From positions 1 to 64,000 of the forward strand of contig JADEZQ010000007.1 of NCBI GenBank assembly GCA_015206785.1: DNA of 64,000 nt, read 5' to 3'. This document shows, piece after piece, positions 24,501-33,623 of the stretch. The notes under the pieces were generated by a model. It ran no database searches. It saw only the letters and a list, made by a program, of their open reading frames with translations, and was not told where the DNA came from. The stretch is from Quinella sp. 2Q5 (GTDB taxonomy: Bacteria > Bacillota > Negativicutes > Selenomonadales > Selenomonadaceae). A program made the position numbers and the translations under genes. The first letter of the stretch is position 1; each line of letters opens with the position of its first letter.

Positions 24501-25352
24501 TTATTGACCGGCGTTGGCTCTCTTGCTCGCCAAAATATTTTCGACCGCCTCGAAGACCAGAGATTTGTCCAGCTCGTCGACTTTCAGGCGCGCTGCTTTG
24601 AAGGCGGCGTTCAACATCGCGTTCGATATGTCGGAGCCGCTGAGCCCGTCGAATTTTTTTGCAAGCTCGTCGAAGTCCAGATTGTTCGGCACCTCCGGCG
24701 GCGTATACATTCGCCAGAGCTGACGGCGGCAATCTTCGTCGGGCAGAGTGAACTTGACGTGGATCGATATCCTGCGCATGAACGCCGCGTCAAAGTTCTC
24801 GATGAAGTTCGTCGCGAAGATGATGAAGTCTTGGAACTCGTTCATGAGCATGAGCATCACCGAGCGCGTCTGGTTGACGCTCACGTCCACTGCCTGCGTC
24901 ATGTTGGTCACGCGCTTGCTGAGGATGGCGTCCGCCTCGTCGAAGAACAAAATGCTGCCCGAAGCCTTCGCCGCGTCGAAAGCCTTGCGGATGTTCTTGG
25001 GCGTCTCGCCGACGTATTTGCTCTCGATGTCGGCGTAATTGACGACGAGAATTTTTCTGCCGAGTTCGCGGGCGATGGCATGAGCCGCCATAGTTTTGCC
25101 GGTGCCCGGTGCGCCATAGAGATTGATTCCGATTCGGCGGGAGAACTTGTGCGTGCGCTTGAAGCCCCAAAGTTCAAAGACGCGATGTGCGTTCTCGGAG
25201 TAGGTCGCAACGTCCAAAATCTGCGCCTTGACTGCGGCGGGCAAGATGATTTCGTCGAGAGACCACTTCGGCTCTTCGGGCAGAAAAGTTTCTTCGGCGG
25301 CGGGCTCAGGGCGTTGAGTGTCGGAGCCCGCGCGCTTAGGATTGATCGGCAT
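24501..25352 (-). CDS. AAA+ family ATPase
   Basis: About 283 aa with one complete AAA module: Walker A GAPGTGKT, Walker B SILFFDEADAIL, sensor 1 IFATNF, arginine-finger region AAFMRRI and sensor 2 in the small lid domain (GLSGSDISNAML). The preceding 80 residues are a short N-domain of unknown role (ILDVATYSENAHRVFELWGF). It resembles FtsH/Vps4-type remodelling ATPases but has no protease domain or membrane helix, so the substrate is unknown. The ATG at 25352 has GGAG 8 nt upstream. It stands alone, diverging from the yceD operon. Confidence 0.85.
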   Translation of the reverse strand: MPINPKRAGSDTQRPEPAAEETFLPEEPKWSLDEIILPAAVKAQILDVATYSENAHRVFELWGFKRTHKFSRRIGINLYGAPGTGKTMAAHAIARELGRKILVVNYADIESKYVGETPKNIRKAFDAAKASGSILFFDEADAILSKRVTNMTQAVDVSVNQTRSVMLMLMNEFQDFIIFATNFIENFDAAFMRRISIHVKFTLPDEDCRRQLWRMYTPPEVPNNLDFDELAKKFDGLSGSDISNAMLNAAFKAARLKVDELDKSLVFEAVENILASKRANAGQ

Positions 25353-25395
25353 GTGCATCACTCCAAAATTTTTTTCGCGGCGATTATATCACACG

Positions 25396-25424
25396 TTGCC
25401 AAAATTTTTCCGACGGTATACAAT
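25396..25424 (+). promoter_or_regulatory. Promoter of the yceD-rpmF-plsX operon
   Basis: TTGCCA at 25396-25401 and TACAAT at 25419-25424 with a 17-nt spacer that includes AAAATTTTT. Confidence 0.65.
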
Positions 25425-25471
25425 CTGCCCGCGATAAAGTTGCCTTGACACGTGAAAGGCGGTGTTGTAAA

Positions 25472-25933
25472 ATGCCCAAAGTGCAAACGGCAAGGGGCGG
25501 CAGTGCCCCTTTCGAGTTCAGCGCGGCGGCGTCTGTTCTCTTCGACGAAGATTTTTCGGCGGACGGTTTTGTCGGCGACGTGAAAATTTTTGGCGAAGTC
25601 GAAGACGTTGGCAGATGCTTCGTCGTTCGCGGGCGGATTGAGTGTCGAAAGACCTTCACCTGCGACAGATGTTTGACCGAAGCTTGCGCCGAGCAAGTTC
25701 ACAACTTCGACGAGGAGTTCGACAAATCTGCGGCGGTTGATGATGTGCTTGACGTGACTGAACTTTTGCGGGATGTTCTTCTTGCCGGTCAGCCAATGAA
25801 AAATCTTTGCAAGGCGGACTGCTTGGGGCTCTGTCCCGTGTGCGGCGCGAATTTGAACGACGGCGACTGCGGTTGCGACAGGTTCACTGTCGACCCGCGG
25901 CTGGCTTCGTTGCAAGACTTCAAACTATCGTAA
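25472..25933 (+). CDS. YceD/DUF177 family protein
   Basis: A 153-aa protein of the YceD family, linked to 23S rRNA maturation and 50S assembly. It has the typical C-rich pattern: RIECRKTFTCDRCLTEA in the middle and NLCKADCLGLCPVCGANLNDGDCGCD near the end. It lies directly before rpmF, the standard arrangement. The ATG at 25472 is chosen by family start; the AAAGG site is about 12 nt upstream. Confidence 0.92.
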   Translation: MPKVQTARGGSAPFEFSAAASVLFDEDFSADGFVGDVKIFGEVEDVGRCFVVRGRIECRKTFTCDRCLTEACAEQVHNFDEEFDKSAAVDDVLDVTELLRDVLLAGQPMKNLCKADCLGLCPVCGANLNDGDCGCDRFTVDPRLASLQDFKLS

Positions 25934-25946
25934 GGAGGTGTAAGCG

Positions 25947-26123
25947 TTGGCGGCACCCAAAAGGAAATTGAGCAAATCAAGACGCGACAGGCGGCGTGCA
26001 AATTGGAAGTTGGAAGCTCCGAACTACGTGAAATGTCCGAGATGCCAAGAACCTAAACTCCCACACCATGTGTGCCTGGAATGCGGTTACTATGACGGAC
26101 GCGAAGTCATTGAAACGGCTTGA
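25947..26123 (+). CDS. rpmF: 50S ribosomal protein L32
   Basis: A 58-aa protein: (M)AAPKRKLSKSRRDRRRANWKL, then the zinc-ribbon-like YVKCPRCQEPKLPHHVCLECGYYDGREV. Four Cys (CPRC and CLEC spacing) suggest a zinc-binding form. The start is TTG at 25947 with a perfect AAGGAGGTG 6-7 nt upstream. A short gene that is easily missed. Confidence 0.97.
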   Translation: MAAPKRKLSKSRRDRRRANWKLEAPNYVKCPRCQEPKLPHHVCLECGYYDGREVIETA

Positions 26124-26141
26124 GGATAACGGAAACAATTT

Positions 26142-26169
26142 GGGCAGGCATTCCTGCCCCATTTTTTTT
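26142..26169 (+). terminator. Terminator or attenuator between rpmF and plsX
   Basis: GGGCAGG/CCTGCCC with a 4-nt loop is followed by ATTTTTTTT. It should cut part of the transcription into plsX, keeping ribosomal protein output above that of lipid synthesis genes. Confidence 0.8.
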
Positions 26170-26200
26170 GCAAACGAAAATTTTTTTGGGAGCTGATTCA

Positions 26201-27190
26201 GTGAGGATTGCAGTCGACGCTATGGGCGGTGACAGAGCTCCGGCGCAAATCATCATCGGCGCGGTGCAGGCGGTGCAAAAATATCCGTGCGAGATCGTTT
26301 TGGTCGGCGACGAAGAAAAAATCCGCCCGATACTATCCGACGCGGCGGGCGAAAAAATTTTGCCGATAACCGTTCGGCACGCCCGCGAGGTCATCGAAAT
26401 GGGCGAACACCCCGCCGACGCCGTGCGTAGCAAAAAAGATTCGTCCATCGTGGTGGCGACGACGCTCGTGCGCGACGGCGAGTGCGACGCGGTTCTTTCC
26501 GCGGGGTCAACGGGCGCGTCGGTTGCGGCGGCTCAGCTCATCTTGAAACGCATTCACGGCATCGGGCGGCCGGCCATCGCCACGCCAATTCCCACGCCCA
26601 ACGGCACGACGCTCTTGCTCGACAGCGGAGCCAACGTGGATTCCAAGCCCGAACACCTGGTGCAGACCGCGCTTATGGGTTCGCTCTATGCCGAACACGT
26701 CTTGAAGATCGCCAACCCGTCCGTTGCCTTGCTAAACATCGGCGAGGAGGAGACCAAAGGTGACGAGCTCACGCGCGAGACCCACCGGTTACTCAAGGAC
26801 TTGAAGGCGATAAACTTCGCCGGCAACGCCGAAGGACGCGACATTCCCCGCGGCAGATTCGACGTGGTGATCTGTGACGGCTTCGTCGGCAACGTCGTCC
26901 TCAAGTTCGGCGAAGGGCTTGCGTTGACGATTATGGAGCTGTTGACCGAAGAACTAACTGCCAACGGCGGCGCAAAGCTTCTCGGACGCGAGATTATGGA
27001 TTCAATCTTCCACAATATGTCCAAGCGGCTCGACGTCTCCGAAAACGGCGGCGCACCTTTGCTCGGCGTCAACGGCTGTTGCGTCATCAGCCACGGTGCC
27101 TCGGACGCCAAAGCGATTTGCTCTGCCATCGGCATCACCTGCGATTACGTTTCGGGCAACGTCTTCGAGCACATCAAGGCCGCGCTGTGA
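26201..27190 (+). CDS. plsX: Phosphate acyltransferase PlsX
   Basis: A 329-aa enzyme making acyl-phosphate from acyl-ACP, the first acyl donor for phosphatidic acid synthesis with PlsY. Family marks: RIAVDAMGGDRAPAQII, SAGSTGASVAAAQLIL, IATPIPTPNGTTLLLDSGAN, LLNIGEEETKGDEL and ICDGFVGNVVLKFGEG. The GTG at 26201 has GGGAG 8 nt upstream; an upstream open frame overlaps rpmF and the terminator and is not used. Position before fabK-fabD is typical. Confidence 0.96.
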   Translation: MRIAVDAMGGDRAPAQIIIGAVQAVQKYPCEIVLVGDEEKIRPILSDAAGEKILPITVRHAREVIEMGEHPADAVRSKKDSSIVVATTLVRDGECDAVLSAGSTGASVAAAQLILKRIHGIGRPAIATPIPTPNGTTLLLDSGANVDSKPEHLVQTALMGSLYAEHVLKIANPSVALLNIGEEETKGDELTRETHRLLKDLKAINFAGNAEGRDIPRGRFDVVICDGFVGNVVLKFGEGLALTIMELLTEELTANGGAKLLGREIMDSIFHNMSKRLDVSENGGAPLLGVNGCCVISHGASDAKAICSAIGITCDYVSGNVFEHIKAAL

Positions 27191-27276
27191 AATTGGAATT
27201 GACAAATCAAGCGCATTCGTATAACTTACACCCATTGACAGGCGGACAGCCGACACCGTTGAGGAGGAGAGATTAC

Positions 27277-28224
27277 ATGTTTGAAGATAACGCCATCTGT
27301 AAGTTGCTGGGCATCAAGTACCCGATATTTCAAGGCGGCATGGCGTGGATAGGGACTGCGGAGCTTGCCTCGGCGGTGTCAAACGCGGGCGGCTTGGGTC
27401 TCATCGGCGCGGGGCATATGCCGCCCGACATCCTGCGCAAGGAAATTCTCAAGTGCAAGGGTTGGACGGACAAACCTTTCGGCGTGAACATCATGCTCAT
27501 GTCGCCGTTCGTCAAGGAAGTCATGCAGGTCGTCGTTGATGAACGCGTCCCCGTCGTCACCACCGGCGCGGGCAACCCCGGCGAATATGTCCCCGCGCTC
27601 AAGGAAATCGGCACCAAGGTCATTCCCGTTGTCGCCAGCGTCGCGCTCGCCAAACGTCTCGTCAAAGGCGGTGCGGACGCCGTCATTGCCGAGGGCTGCG
27701 AATCGGGCGGACACATCGGAGAAATTTCCACCATGCCGCTCGTGCCTCAGGTCGTTGACGCCGTGGACGTTCCCGTCATCGCCGCCGGCGGCTTTGCAGA
27801 TTCTCGCGGCATCGTCGCGGCGTTTGCATTGGGGGCTTCGGCAATTCAGATGGGCACGCGCTTCGTCCTCAGCACCGAATGCATTGCTCACCCCAACTAC
27901 AAAAATCTCGTGCTCAAGGCGAAGGATCGTTCCACTGTCGTGACCGGCAGGACGACGGGTCATCCCGTCCGCGTCATCGCCAACAAACTCACCCGCACGT
28001 TCTTCGAGATGGAATCCAACGGCGCGACCGTCGAAGAGCTCGAAAAGCTCGGCGAAGGCGCATTGCACAGGGCAACACACGGCGGCGACGTTGAGAACGG
28101 CTCGGTCATGATCGGTCAGATATCGGGCATGCTCGACGACATCAAGCCCGTCAAAGATATCATCGACGACATCGTCAACGGCATCGCGCCGGTCGTCGCC
28201 AACATCAGCCGCAAATACGCTTGA
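27277..28224 (+). CDS. fabK: Enoyl-ACP reductase FabK (FMN-dependent)
   Basis: A 315-aa TIM-barrel flavoprotein of the FabK/2-nitropropane dioxygenase group that reduces enoyl-ACP. Marks: YPIFQGGMAWIGTAELASAVSNAGGLGLIGAG, PFGVNIMLMSP, IAEGCESGGHIGE and IAAGGFADSRGIVAAFALGASAIQMGTRF. The ATG has GAGGAGG about 8 nt upstream. Its place between plsX and fabD favours FabK over a nitronate monooxygenase. FabK enzymes are usually less sensitive to triclosan than FabI. Confidence 0.93.
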   Translation: MFEDNAICKLLGIKYPIFQGGMAWIGTAELASAVSNAGGLGLIGAGHMPPDILRKEILKCKGWTDKPFGVNIMLMSPFVKEVMQVVVDERVPVVTTGAGNPGEYVPALKEIGTKVIPVVASVALAKRLVKGGADAVIAEGCESGGHIGEISTMPLVPQVVDAVDVPVIAAGGFADSRGIVAAFALGASAIQMGTRFVLSTECIAHPNYKNLVLKAKDRSTVVTGRTTGHPVRVIANKLTRTFFEMESNGATVEELEKLGEGALHRATHGGDVENGSVMIGQISGMLDDIKPVKDIIDDIVNGIAPVVANISRKYA

Positions 28225-28237
28225 GGGGGTGACAAAC

Positions 28238-29170
28238 GTGACGGCGTTCATTTTTCCCGGGCAAGGCGCACAGTTCGTCGGCATGGGCAAAGATCTTCAC
28301 GACAACTTTGACAGCGCACGCAAACTCTTCGACGAGGCGGACGACGCGCTCGGTTATTCAATCAGCCGCATGTGCTTTGAAGGCTCCGAAGACGACTTGA
28401 AGTTGACGGCGAACACTCAGCCCGCCATTCTCGTCGTCAGCGTCATCGTCAGCGAACTGCTCCGTGCCGAAGGCATCAACGCTTCCATCGCGGGCGGTCA
28501 CAGTCTCGGCGAATACTCGGCACTTGTCGCGGCGGGCTCGCTGAAATTCCGTGACGCGGTCGTTCTCGTCCACAAGCGCGGGCAATTCATGCAAGAGGCG
28601 GTTCCCGTCGGCGAAGGAGCAATGGCCGCAATCATCGGGCTCGACGACGCAACGATTGTCGACATCTGCGCGGCGGCTTCGGAGATTGGCGCAGTGCAAG
28701 CGGTCAACTTCAACTGCCCCGGTCAAACGGTCATCGCGGGAACAACTCGCGGCGTGGAAGTTGCCGTCGACAAACTCAAAGCCGCCGGCGCGAAGAAGGC
28801 AGTCGTTCTGCCCGTGAGTGCGCCGTTCCATTCCACGTTGATGGCTCCCGCCGCAATCAAACTCGCCGCTGAACTCGACAAGGTTCAGATTGCCGACGCC
28901 GCCTTTCCGGTCGCTGCCAACGTCAACGGTCAGCTCGAAACTTCCGCCGCGGACATCAAGCGCAACCTCGTCGCGCAGGCTGATCACCCCGTCAGGTGGA
29001 TCGCGTGCGTGGAGGCAATGAAAACTTTCGGCGCAGAAACTTTCATCGAGTGCGGTCCCGGCAAGACACTCAGCGGTTTCAATCGCCGCATAGATAAATC
29101 AATCCGCAGCCTCAACGTCGACAGCCTGGAGAGCTTGCGGAAAACTTTGGACACAATTCACGGGGAGTGA
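28238..29170 (+). CDS. fabD: Malonyl-CoA:ACP transacylase FabD
   Basis: About 310 aa. The active-site Ser sits in GGHSLGEYSALVAAG, with FIFPGQGAQFVGMG at the start, VSAPFHSTLM (catalytic His) and ECGPGKTLSGFNRRI near the end. It loads malonyl groups onto acyl carrier protein. GTG at 28238, 6 nt after GAGGGGGTG, is preferred to an earlier GTG that lies inside that site. Later fab genes (acpP, fabG, fabF) are not here; a flagellar gene follows instead. Confidence 0.95.
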   Translation: MTAFIFPGQGAQFVGMGKDLHDNFDSARKLFDEADDALGYSISRMCFEGSEDDLKLTANTQPAILVVSVIVSELLRAEGINASIAGGHSLGEYSALVAAGSLKFRDAVVLVHKRGQFMQEAVPVGEGAMAAIIGLDDATIVDICAAASEIGAVQAVNFNCPGQTVIAGTTRGVEVAVDKLKAAGAKKAVVLPVSAPFHSTLMAPAAIKLAAELDKVQIADAAFPVAANVNGQLETSAADIKRNLVAQADHPVRWIACVEAMKTFGAETFIECGPGKTLSGFNRRIDKSIRSLNVDSLESLRKTLDTIHGE

Positions 29171-29176
29171 TGCAGT

Positions 29177-30178
29177 ATGTGGCGCGGACTTTACACGGCG
29201 GCGACCGGCATGATCAGCGAACAGAAGCGCACCGACGTCATTGCCAACAACATAGCCAACGCCGCGACGCACGGTTACAAGCGCGACGTTGCCGTCCACA
29301 AAGAATTTCACAACATGCTGATTAACCGCATCAACGACTTCAACGACGCAGGCTCGCTCGGCATGAGCGTTGCGCCGTTCAGTTCGCTGGCGGAGCTGGG
29401 AACTTCACGCGAAGACGTCACGCAGATCAAAGGCTTCACCGCCGACCCCTTCAGGCGACCGAATATCGGCGAACTCGGCTTGGGCGACTACATCGACGAA
29501 ATTGCCGTCGACTATGCGCAGGGGCCGCTCGAATCCACCGGCAACACCTACGACTTGGCAATCGTCGGCGACGGATTCTTCGCTGTGCAGACACCCGAAG
29601 GCGTTCGCTACAGCCGCAACGGTGCCTTCTTCAAGAACGGGCAGGGCTATCTGCAGGACATCCGCGGCTACAATCTGCTCGATACGAACGGCAACCCCAT
29701 CCGCATCCCCGACAACATCTCCGACGCGCAAGTCGTCATCACGGGCAACGGCACCGTCTCAATCCCCGGCAACACCGTTCAGCTAAACGTCGTGACCAAC
29801 CGCTGGGAGGCCGTCGGCAACATGGAAGCTCAGCAGACGCTCGCGCAGATTCAGTTCGTGGAATTCGGCAACCGCCTCGCCACACAGAAGCAAGGCGACA
29901 ATCTCTATCGCATCGTCAACGACTTTGACGGCAACCCGCCGCCCGCCAACGCAGTCAACCCCGACGTGCGCGACCGCATTATGAACCCCGACCTGCAACC
30001 GCGACCGGCCTCCGGCGAAATCCTTCAGGGCACGCTGGAAAAATCCAACACCGCCATCGTCTACGAAATGGTTGAGCTCATTCACAACCACCGCATGTAC
30101 GAGGCGAACGCCAAGGCAGTCACCACGCAGGACAGCATGCTAGATACGTCCGTCAATCAAATCGGCATCGTCAGCTGA
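29177..30178 (+). CDS. Flagellar basal-body rod/hook protein, FlgF/FlgG family
   Basis: A 333-aa axial protein. N-terminal rod motif WRGLYTAATGMISEQKRTDVIANNIANAATHGYKRD and C-terminal IVYEMVELIHNHRMYEANAKAVTTQDSMLDTSVNQIG are the hallmark ends that form the coiled axial structure; the middle has SRNGAFFKNGQGYLQDIRGYNLLDTNGNPI. FlgF and FlgG are hard to tell apart, and its usual partner gene is not next to it. It begins 6 nt after fabD and is followed 12 nt later by an ABC ATPase, so it appears to be carried on a lipid-synthesis transcript. Confidence 0.93.
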   Translation: MWRGLYTAATGMISEQKRTDVIANNIANAATHGYKRDVAVHKEFHNMLINRINDFNDAGSLGMSVAPFSSLAELGTSREDVTQIKGFTADPFRRPNIGELGLGDYIDEIAVDYAQGPLESTGNTYDLAIVGDGFFAVQTPEGVRYSRNGAFFKNGQGYLQDIRGYNLLDTNGNPIRIPDNISDAQVVITGNGTVSIPGNTVQLNVVTNRWEAVGNMEAQQTLAQIQFVEFGNRLATQKQGDNLYRIVNDFDGNPPPANAVNPDVRDRIMNPDLQPRPASGEILQGTLEKSNTAIVYEMVELIHNHRMYEANAKAVTTQDSMLDTSVNQIGIVS

Positions 30179-30190
30179 AGGTAACGCATT

Positions 30191-30910
30191 ATGATCGAAA
30201 TCAAAGGGCTCAAGAAATCCTTCGGCGACCTGCACGTCCTCAAGGGCATTGACCTGCACATCGACGAGCGCGAAGTCGTCGTCATCATCGGACCGAGCGG
30301 CTCAGGCAAGTCGACGTTGCTCAGGTGCATAAATTTTTTGGAGGAACCGACCGGCGGCACCATCACCGTCGACGGAATTCCAATGGACAGCGAAGCCAAC
30401 GTCAACCGCGTCCGTGAGGAAGTCGGCATGGTCTTCCAACGCTTCAATCTCTTTCCGCACATTACCGTTCTGGACAACATCACGCTCGCGCCGATGAAAG
30501 TCCGCAAGATTGAACGTTCCCGTGCCGAACAGACCGCGCAGGATTTGCTTGACCGCGTCGGGCTCGGCGACAAGGCGGACGCCTATCCCAATCAGCTGAG
30601 CGGCGGACAACAACAGCGCGTCGCAATCGCCCGCGCCTTGGCAATGCAGCCGAAGGTTATGCTCTTCGATGAACCGACAAGCGCGCTCGATCCCGAAATG
30701 GTCGGCGAAGTTTTGGACGTTATGCAACGGCTTGCCGAAAGCGGAATGACCATGATCATCGTCACGCACGAGATGGGTTTCGCCCGCGAAGTCGGCACAC
30801 GCCTGCTGTTTGTCGACGGCGGCTACATCGTCGAAGAAGGTCCGCCCCGCGAAGTCTTCGAACACCCGAAGGAGGAACGAACGCGTGCCTTCCTGTCAAA
30901 GATTCTGTAA
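30191..30910 (+). CDS. Polar amino acid ABC transporter ATP-binding protein
   Basis: A 239-aa ATPase of the GlnQ/HisP group. Walker [11 protein letters not shown]-loop ([10 protein letters not shown]), signature [15 protein letters not shown], Walker [15 protein letters not shown] and switch His (VTHEMGF) are intact. The NLFPH and [14 protein letters not shown] segments point to amino acid uptake. No permease or binding protein gene is beside it, so it may serve a transporter encoded elsewhere. A strong terminator follows. Confidence 0.92.
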   Translation: MIEIKGLKKSFGDLHVLKGIDLHIDEREVVVIIGPSGSGKSTLLRCINFLEEPTGGTITVDGIPMDSEANVNRVREEVGMVFQRFNLFPHITVLDNITLAPMKVRKIERSRAEQTAQDLLDRVGLGDKADAYPNQLSGGQQQRVAIARALAMQPKVMLFDEPTSALDPEMVGEVLDVMQRLAESGMTMIIVTHEMGFAREVGTRLLFVDGGYIVEEGPPREVFEHPKEERTRAFLSKIL

Positions 30911-30913
30911 ACG

Positions 30914-30943
30914 AAAATCCCCCGTGAATGCGCGGGGGATTTT
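30914..30943. terminator. Bidirectional terminator between the ABC ATPase gene and rnhB
   Basis: AAAATCCCCC and GGGGGATTTT pair around a short loop, with A/T runs on both sides. It separates convergent genes and overlaps the last codon of rnhB. Confidence 0.9.
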
Positions 30944-31589
30944 AATTTGTCGGCATGCTCTTGACGGGATTGAAACTTCGTCGGTGAATCGGACACGCGC
31001 CGAACTTTTCGATTGCCGCCATATGTTCGGCGGTGCCATAGCCGCGGTTGTGGTCGAAGCCGTAAGCGGGATACAGCCGCGCCCAATCGTCGGCAAGTCT
31101 GTCGCGAGTGACCTTGGCGAGAATTGACGCGGCGGCGATTGACGCGCTGAGGGCGTCGCCGTGAACGATTGCCCGCGTGGAAATTTTTTCGCCGAAGTCG
31201 ACGCGCATTGCGTCCGTCAAAACGAAGTCGGGCTGAACGTTCAGACCTTCGACTGCGCGTTTCATGCCGACGAGCGTCGCGCGGTAGACGTTGAGCGTGT
31301 CAATCTCGTCGACGCCGACGGCAACGACATTCCAGCTGACGGCGGCAGAAATAATTTTGTCGTAGAGGACGTCGCGAATCTTGGCGGAAATTTTTTTGGA
31401 ATCGTCCAGCCGCTCAAGATACACATCGCCGGGCAAGATGACTGCGGCAACGACGACGGGGCCGACGAGTGAACCGCGACCCGCCTCGTCCACGCCGGCA
31501 ATGAGTTCGTACCCCGCGGCACGCGCCTCGTCCTCGAAGACGTAGAGATTTTGCACGCGCTCATAATCAGCGTCGGCAGAAAATTTCAC
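30942..31589 (-). CDS. rnhB: Ribonuclease HII
   Basis: A 215-aa type 2 RNase H that removes ribonucleotides from DNA. Catalytic motif GVDEAGRGSLVGPVVVAAVIL, DDSKKISAKIRD, HGDALSASIAAASILAKVTRDR (catalytic Asp) and YGFDHNRGYGTAEHMAAI are present. The GTG at 31589 has GGAGG 8 nt upstream; the frame extends nine codons further but over that site. Confidence 0.95.
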   Translation of the reverse strand: MKFSADADYERVQNLYVFEDEARAAGYELIAGVDEAGRGSLVGPVVVAAVILPGDVYLERLDDSKKISAKIRDVLYDKIISAAVSWNVVAVGVDEIDTLNVYRATLVGMKRAVEGLNVQPDFVLTDAMRVDFGEKISTRAIVHGDALSASIAAASILAKVTRDRLADDWARLYPAYGFDHNRGYGTAEHMAAIEKFGACPIHRRSFNPVKSMPTN

Positions 31590-31610
31590 GGCACTCACCT
31601 CCAAAACCTT

Positions 31611-31752
31611 CGTCACCCGTCTCCTTAGCCGTCAACACGACCGCCCAAGGATGGGCGGTCGCCGGCATACGACGTCGTGATGCGTCGTTGCCGGCTCGGA
31701 GGTCCTTTTCTTTGCTACTTTCTTTTGGACCCGCAAAAGAAAGTAGATCCTA
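31611..31752 (+). repeat. 162-bp structured repeat, copy 4 (3' end diverged)
   Basis: Starts CGTCACCCGT. The first stem reads GACCGCCC/GGGCGGTC instead of GGCCGCCC/GGGCGGCC, a paired change that keeps the hairpin. The second and third hairpins match the family; the end after GTAGATC is different. It lies between rnhB and lptF against the direction of their transcription. Confidence 0.85.
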
Positions 31753-31793
31753 ATCGAAAATAAAATTGATGACACCGAATGAAGCCGAACGTT

Positions 31794-32888
31794 TCACCTC
31801 GACGCCCGATAAATCAGCACGACGCCCGCAATTAATCCAATGACGTTTGGAATCCACACGGCGTATATCGGCGGGATTGCTCCGCCGCGGGCAATGGCGT
31901 TCGCCAAAGTCATCACCGCATAATACAGGAAGATTATCACGACGCTGAGCGCGAAGCCCATCGATGACGGCGTACGCGTCGGCTGCAGACCCAGCGGCAC
32001 GCCAATCAACGCGAAGATCAAGCTCGCCATCGGCACGGTGATTCGCTGATAAAGTTCCGTCTCAAGCTTGGCGGTGTTTGCGTATTGCGACTTCATGATT
32101 TCGATTTGCGCCTTAAGCTCGCTCATGGTGAGCTCCTCGGTTTTCTTCTGCTCGCGGACGATTTGTCGCGGGCTGGCTTTGACCGGCAGGAGCTGGCGGT
32201 CGAACTTCATGGTGTGCGTGCGTTGGTCGTCGGCTAAGTCGTAAATCATTCCGTCGTGCATAATCCATTCGTCGTTGAGCCATTCGGCGTAGGTGGCGTT
32301 CTCGACGTGAGTGACCTTGCCGTTCTCGTCGAAGACCTGCATCGTCACGCCGACAAGAGTTTCGTCGCTCGCTTTGTATTCGCGCGCATAAATGAGCCGC
32401 TGAATCTTGTCGCCGGTGATTTCCTTAACGATGATGTGATCCTGGGACTTGAGCTCGGTGTTGCCCTGAATCTCGTAGTAGACGACGTTGTTGTAAGCGG
32501 TGTTCGCCCAAGGCACCACGTGTTCGTTGAAGAGGATGGCGGTAGCCGTGACAATGACGCCCAAAAGAATTGCGGGCATAGCGATTCGGCTGAAGCTTAT
32601 GCCGCAGGATTTCATTGCGGTGATTTCGCTTGAGCTCGACAGCCGCCCGAAGGTGAGCAGCGTCGCGAGCAGCATGGACATTGGGAACGTCCACATGATG
32701 ATATTGGGCAGACCGTAGACGAAAATTTTCACCACGGACGACAGGCTCGCGCCGTAGTCGGTGATGTAGCGCGCAATCCGAAACAGCGTGCCCGAACCGA
32801 TAAAGACCGCCGTGAACGCGCAGATGGCGAACATGAAAGCGAAGACGACTTCTTGGAAAATATATCTGTCAAGAATCCTGAGACGCAT
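31794..32888 (-). CDS. lptF: LPS export permease LptF/LptG family
   Basis: A 364-aa YjgP/YjgQ-family permease: start MRLRILDRYIFQEVVFAFMFAICAFTAVF, about six membrane helices split three and three around a large periplasmic domain (roughly residues 115-270). It forms the inner-membrane LPS extraction complex with LptB and LptC. Only one LptF/LptG protein gene is present in the window; many Negativicutes-like clusters carry one, so LptF versus LptG is not settled. It ends the lpt-lpx gene run, 15 nt after lptB. Confidence 0.88.
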   Translation of the reverse strand: MRLRILDRYIFQEVVFAFMFAICAFTAVFIGSGTLFRIARYITDYGASLSSVVKIFVYGLPNIIMWTFPMSMLLATLLTFGRLSSSSEITAMKSCGISFSRIAMPAILLGVIVTATAILFNEHVVPWANTAYNNVVYYEIQGNTELKSQDHIIVKEITGDKIQRLIYAREYKASDETLVGVTMQVFDENGKVTHVENATYAEWLNDEWIMHDGMIYDLADDQRTHTMKFDRQLLPVKASPRQIVREQKKTEELTMSELKAQIEIMKSQYANTAKLETELYQRITVPMASLIFALIGVPLGLQPTRTPSSMGFALSVVIIFLYYAVMTLANAIARGGAIPPIYAVWIPNVIGLIAGVVLIYRASR

Positions 32889-32903
32889 CCGAAAACCTCC
32901 GAG

Positions 32904-33612
<709 letters not shown>

Positions 33613-33623
<11 letters not shown>

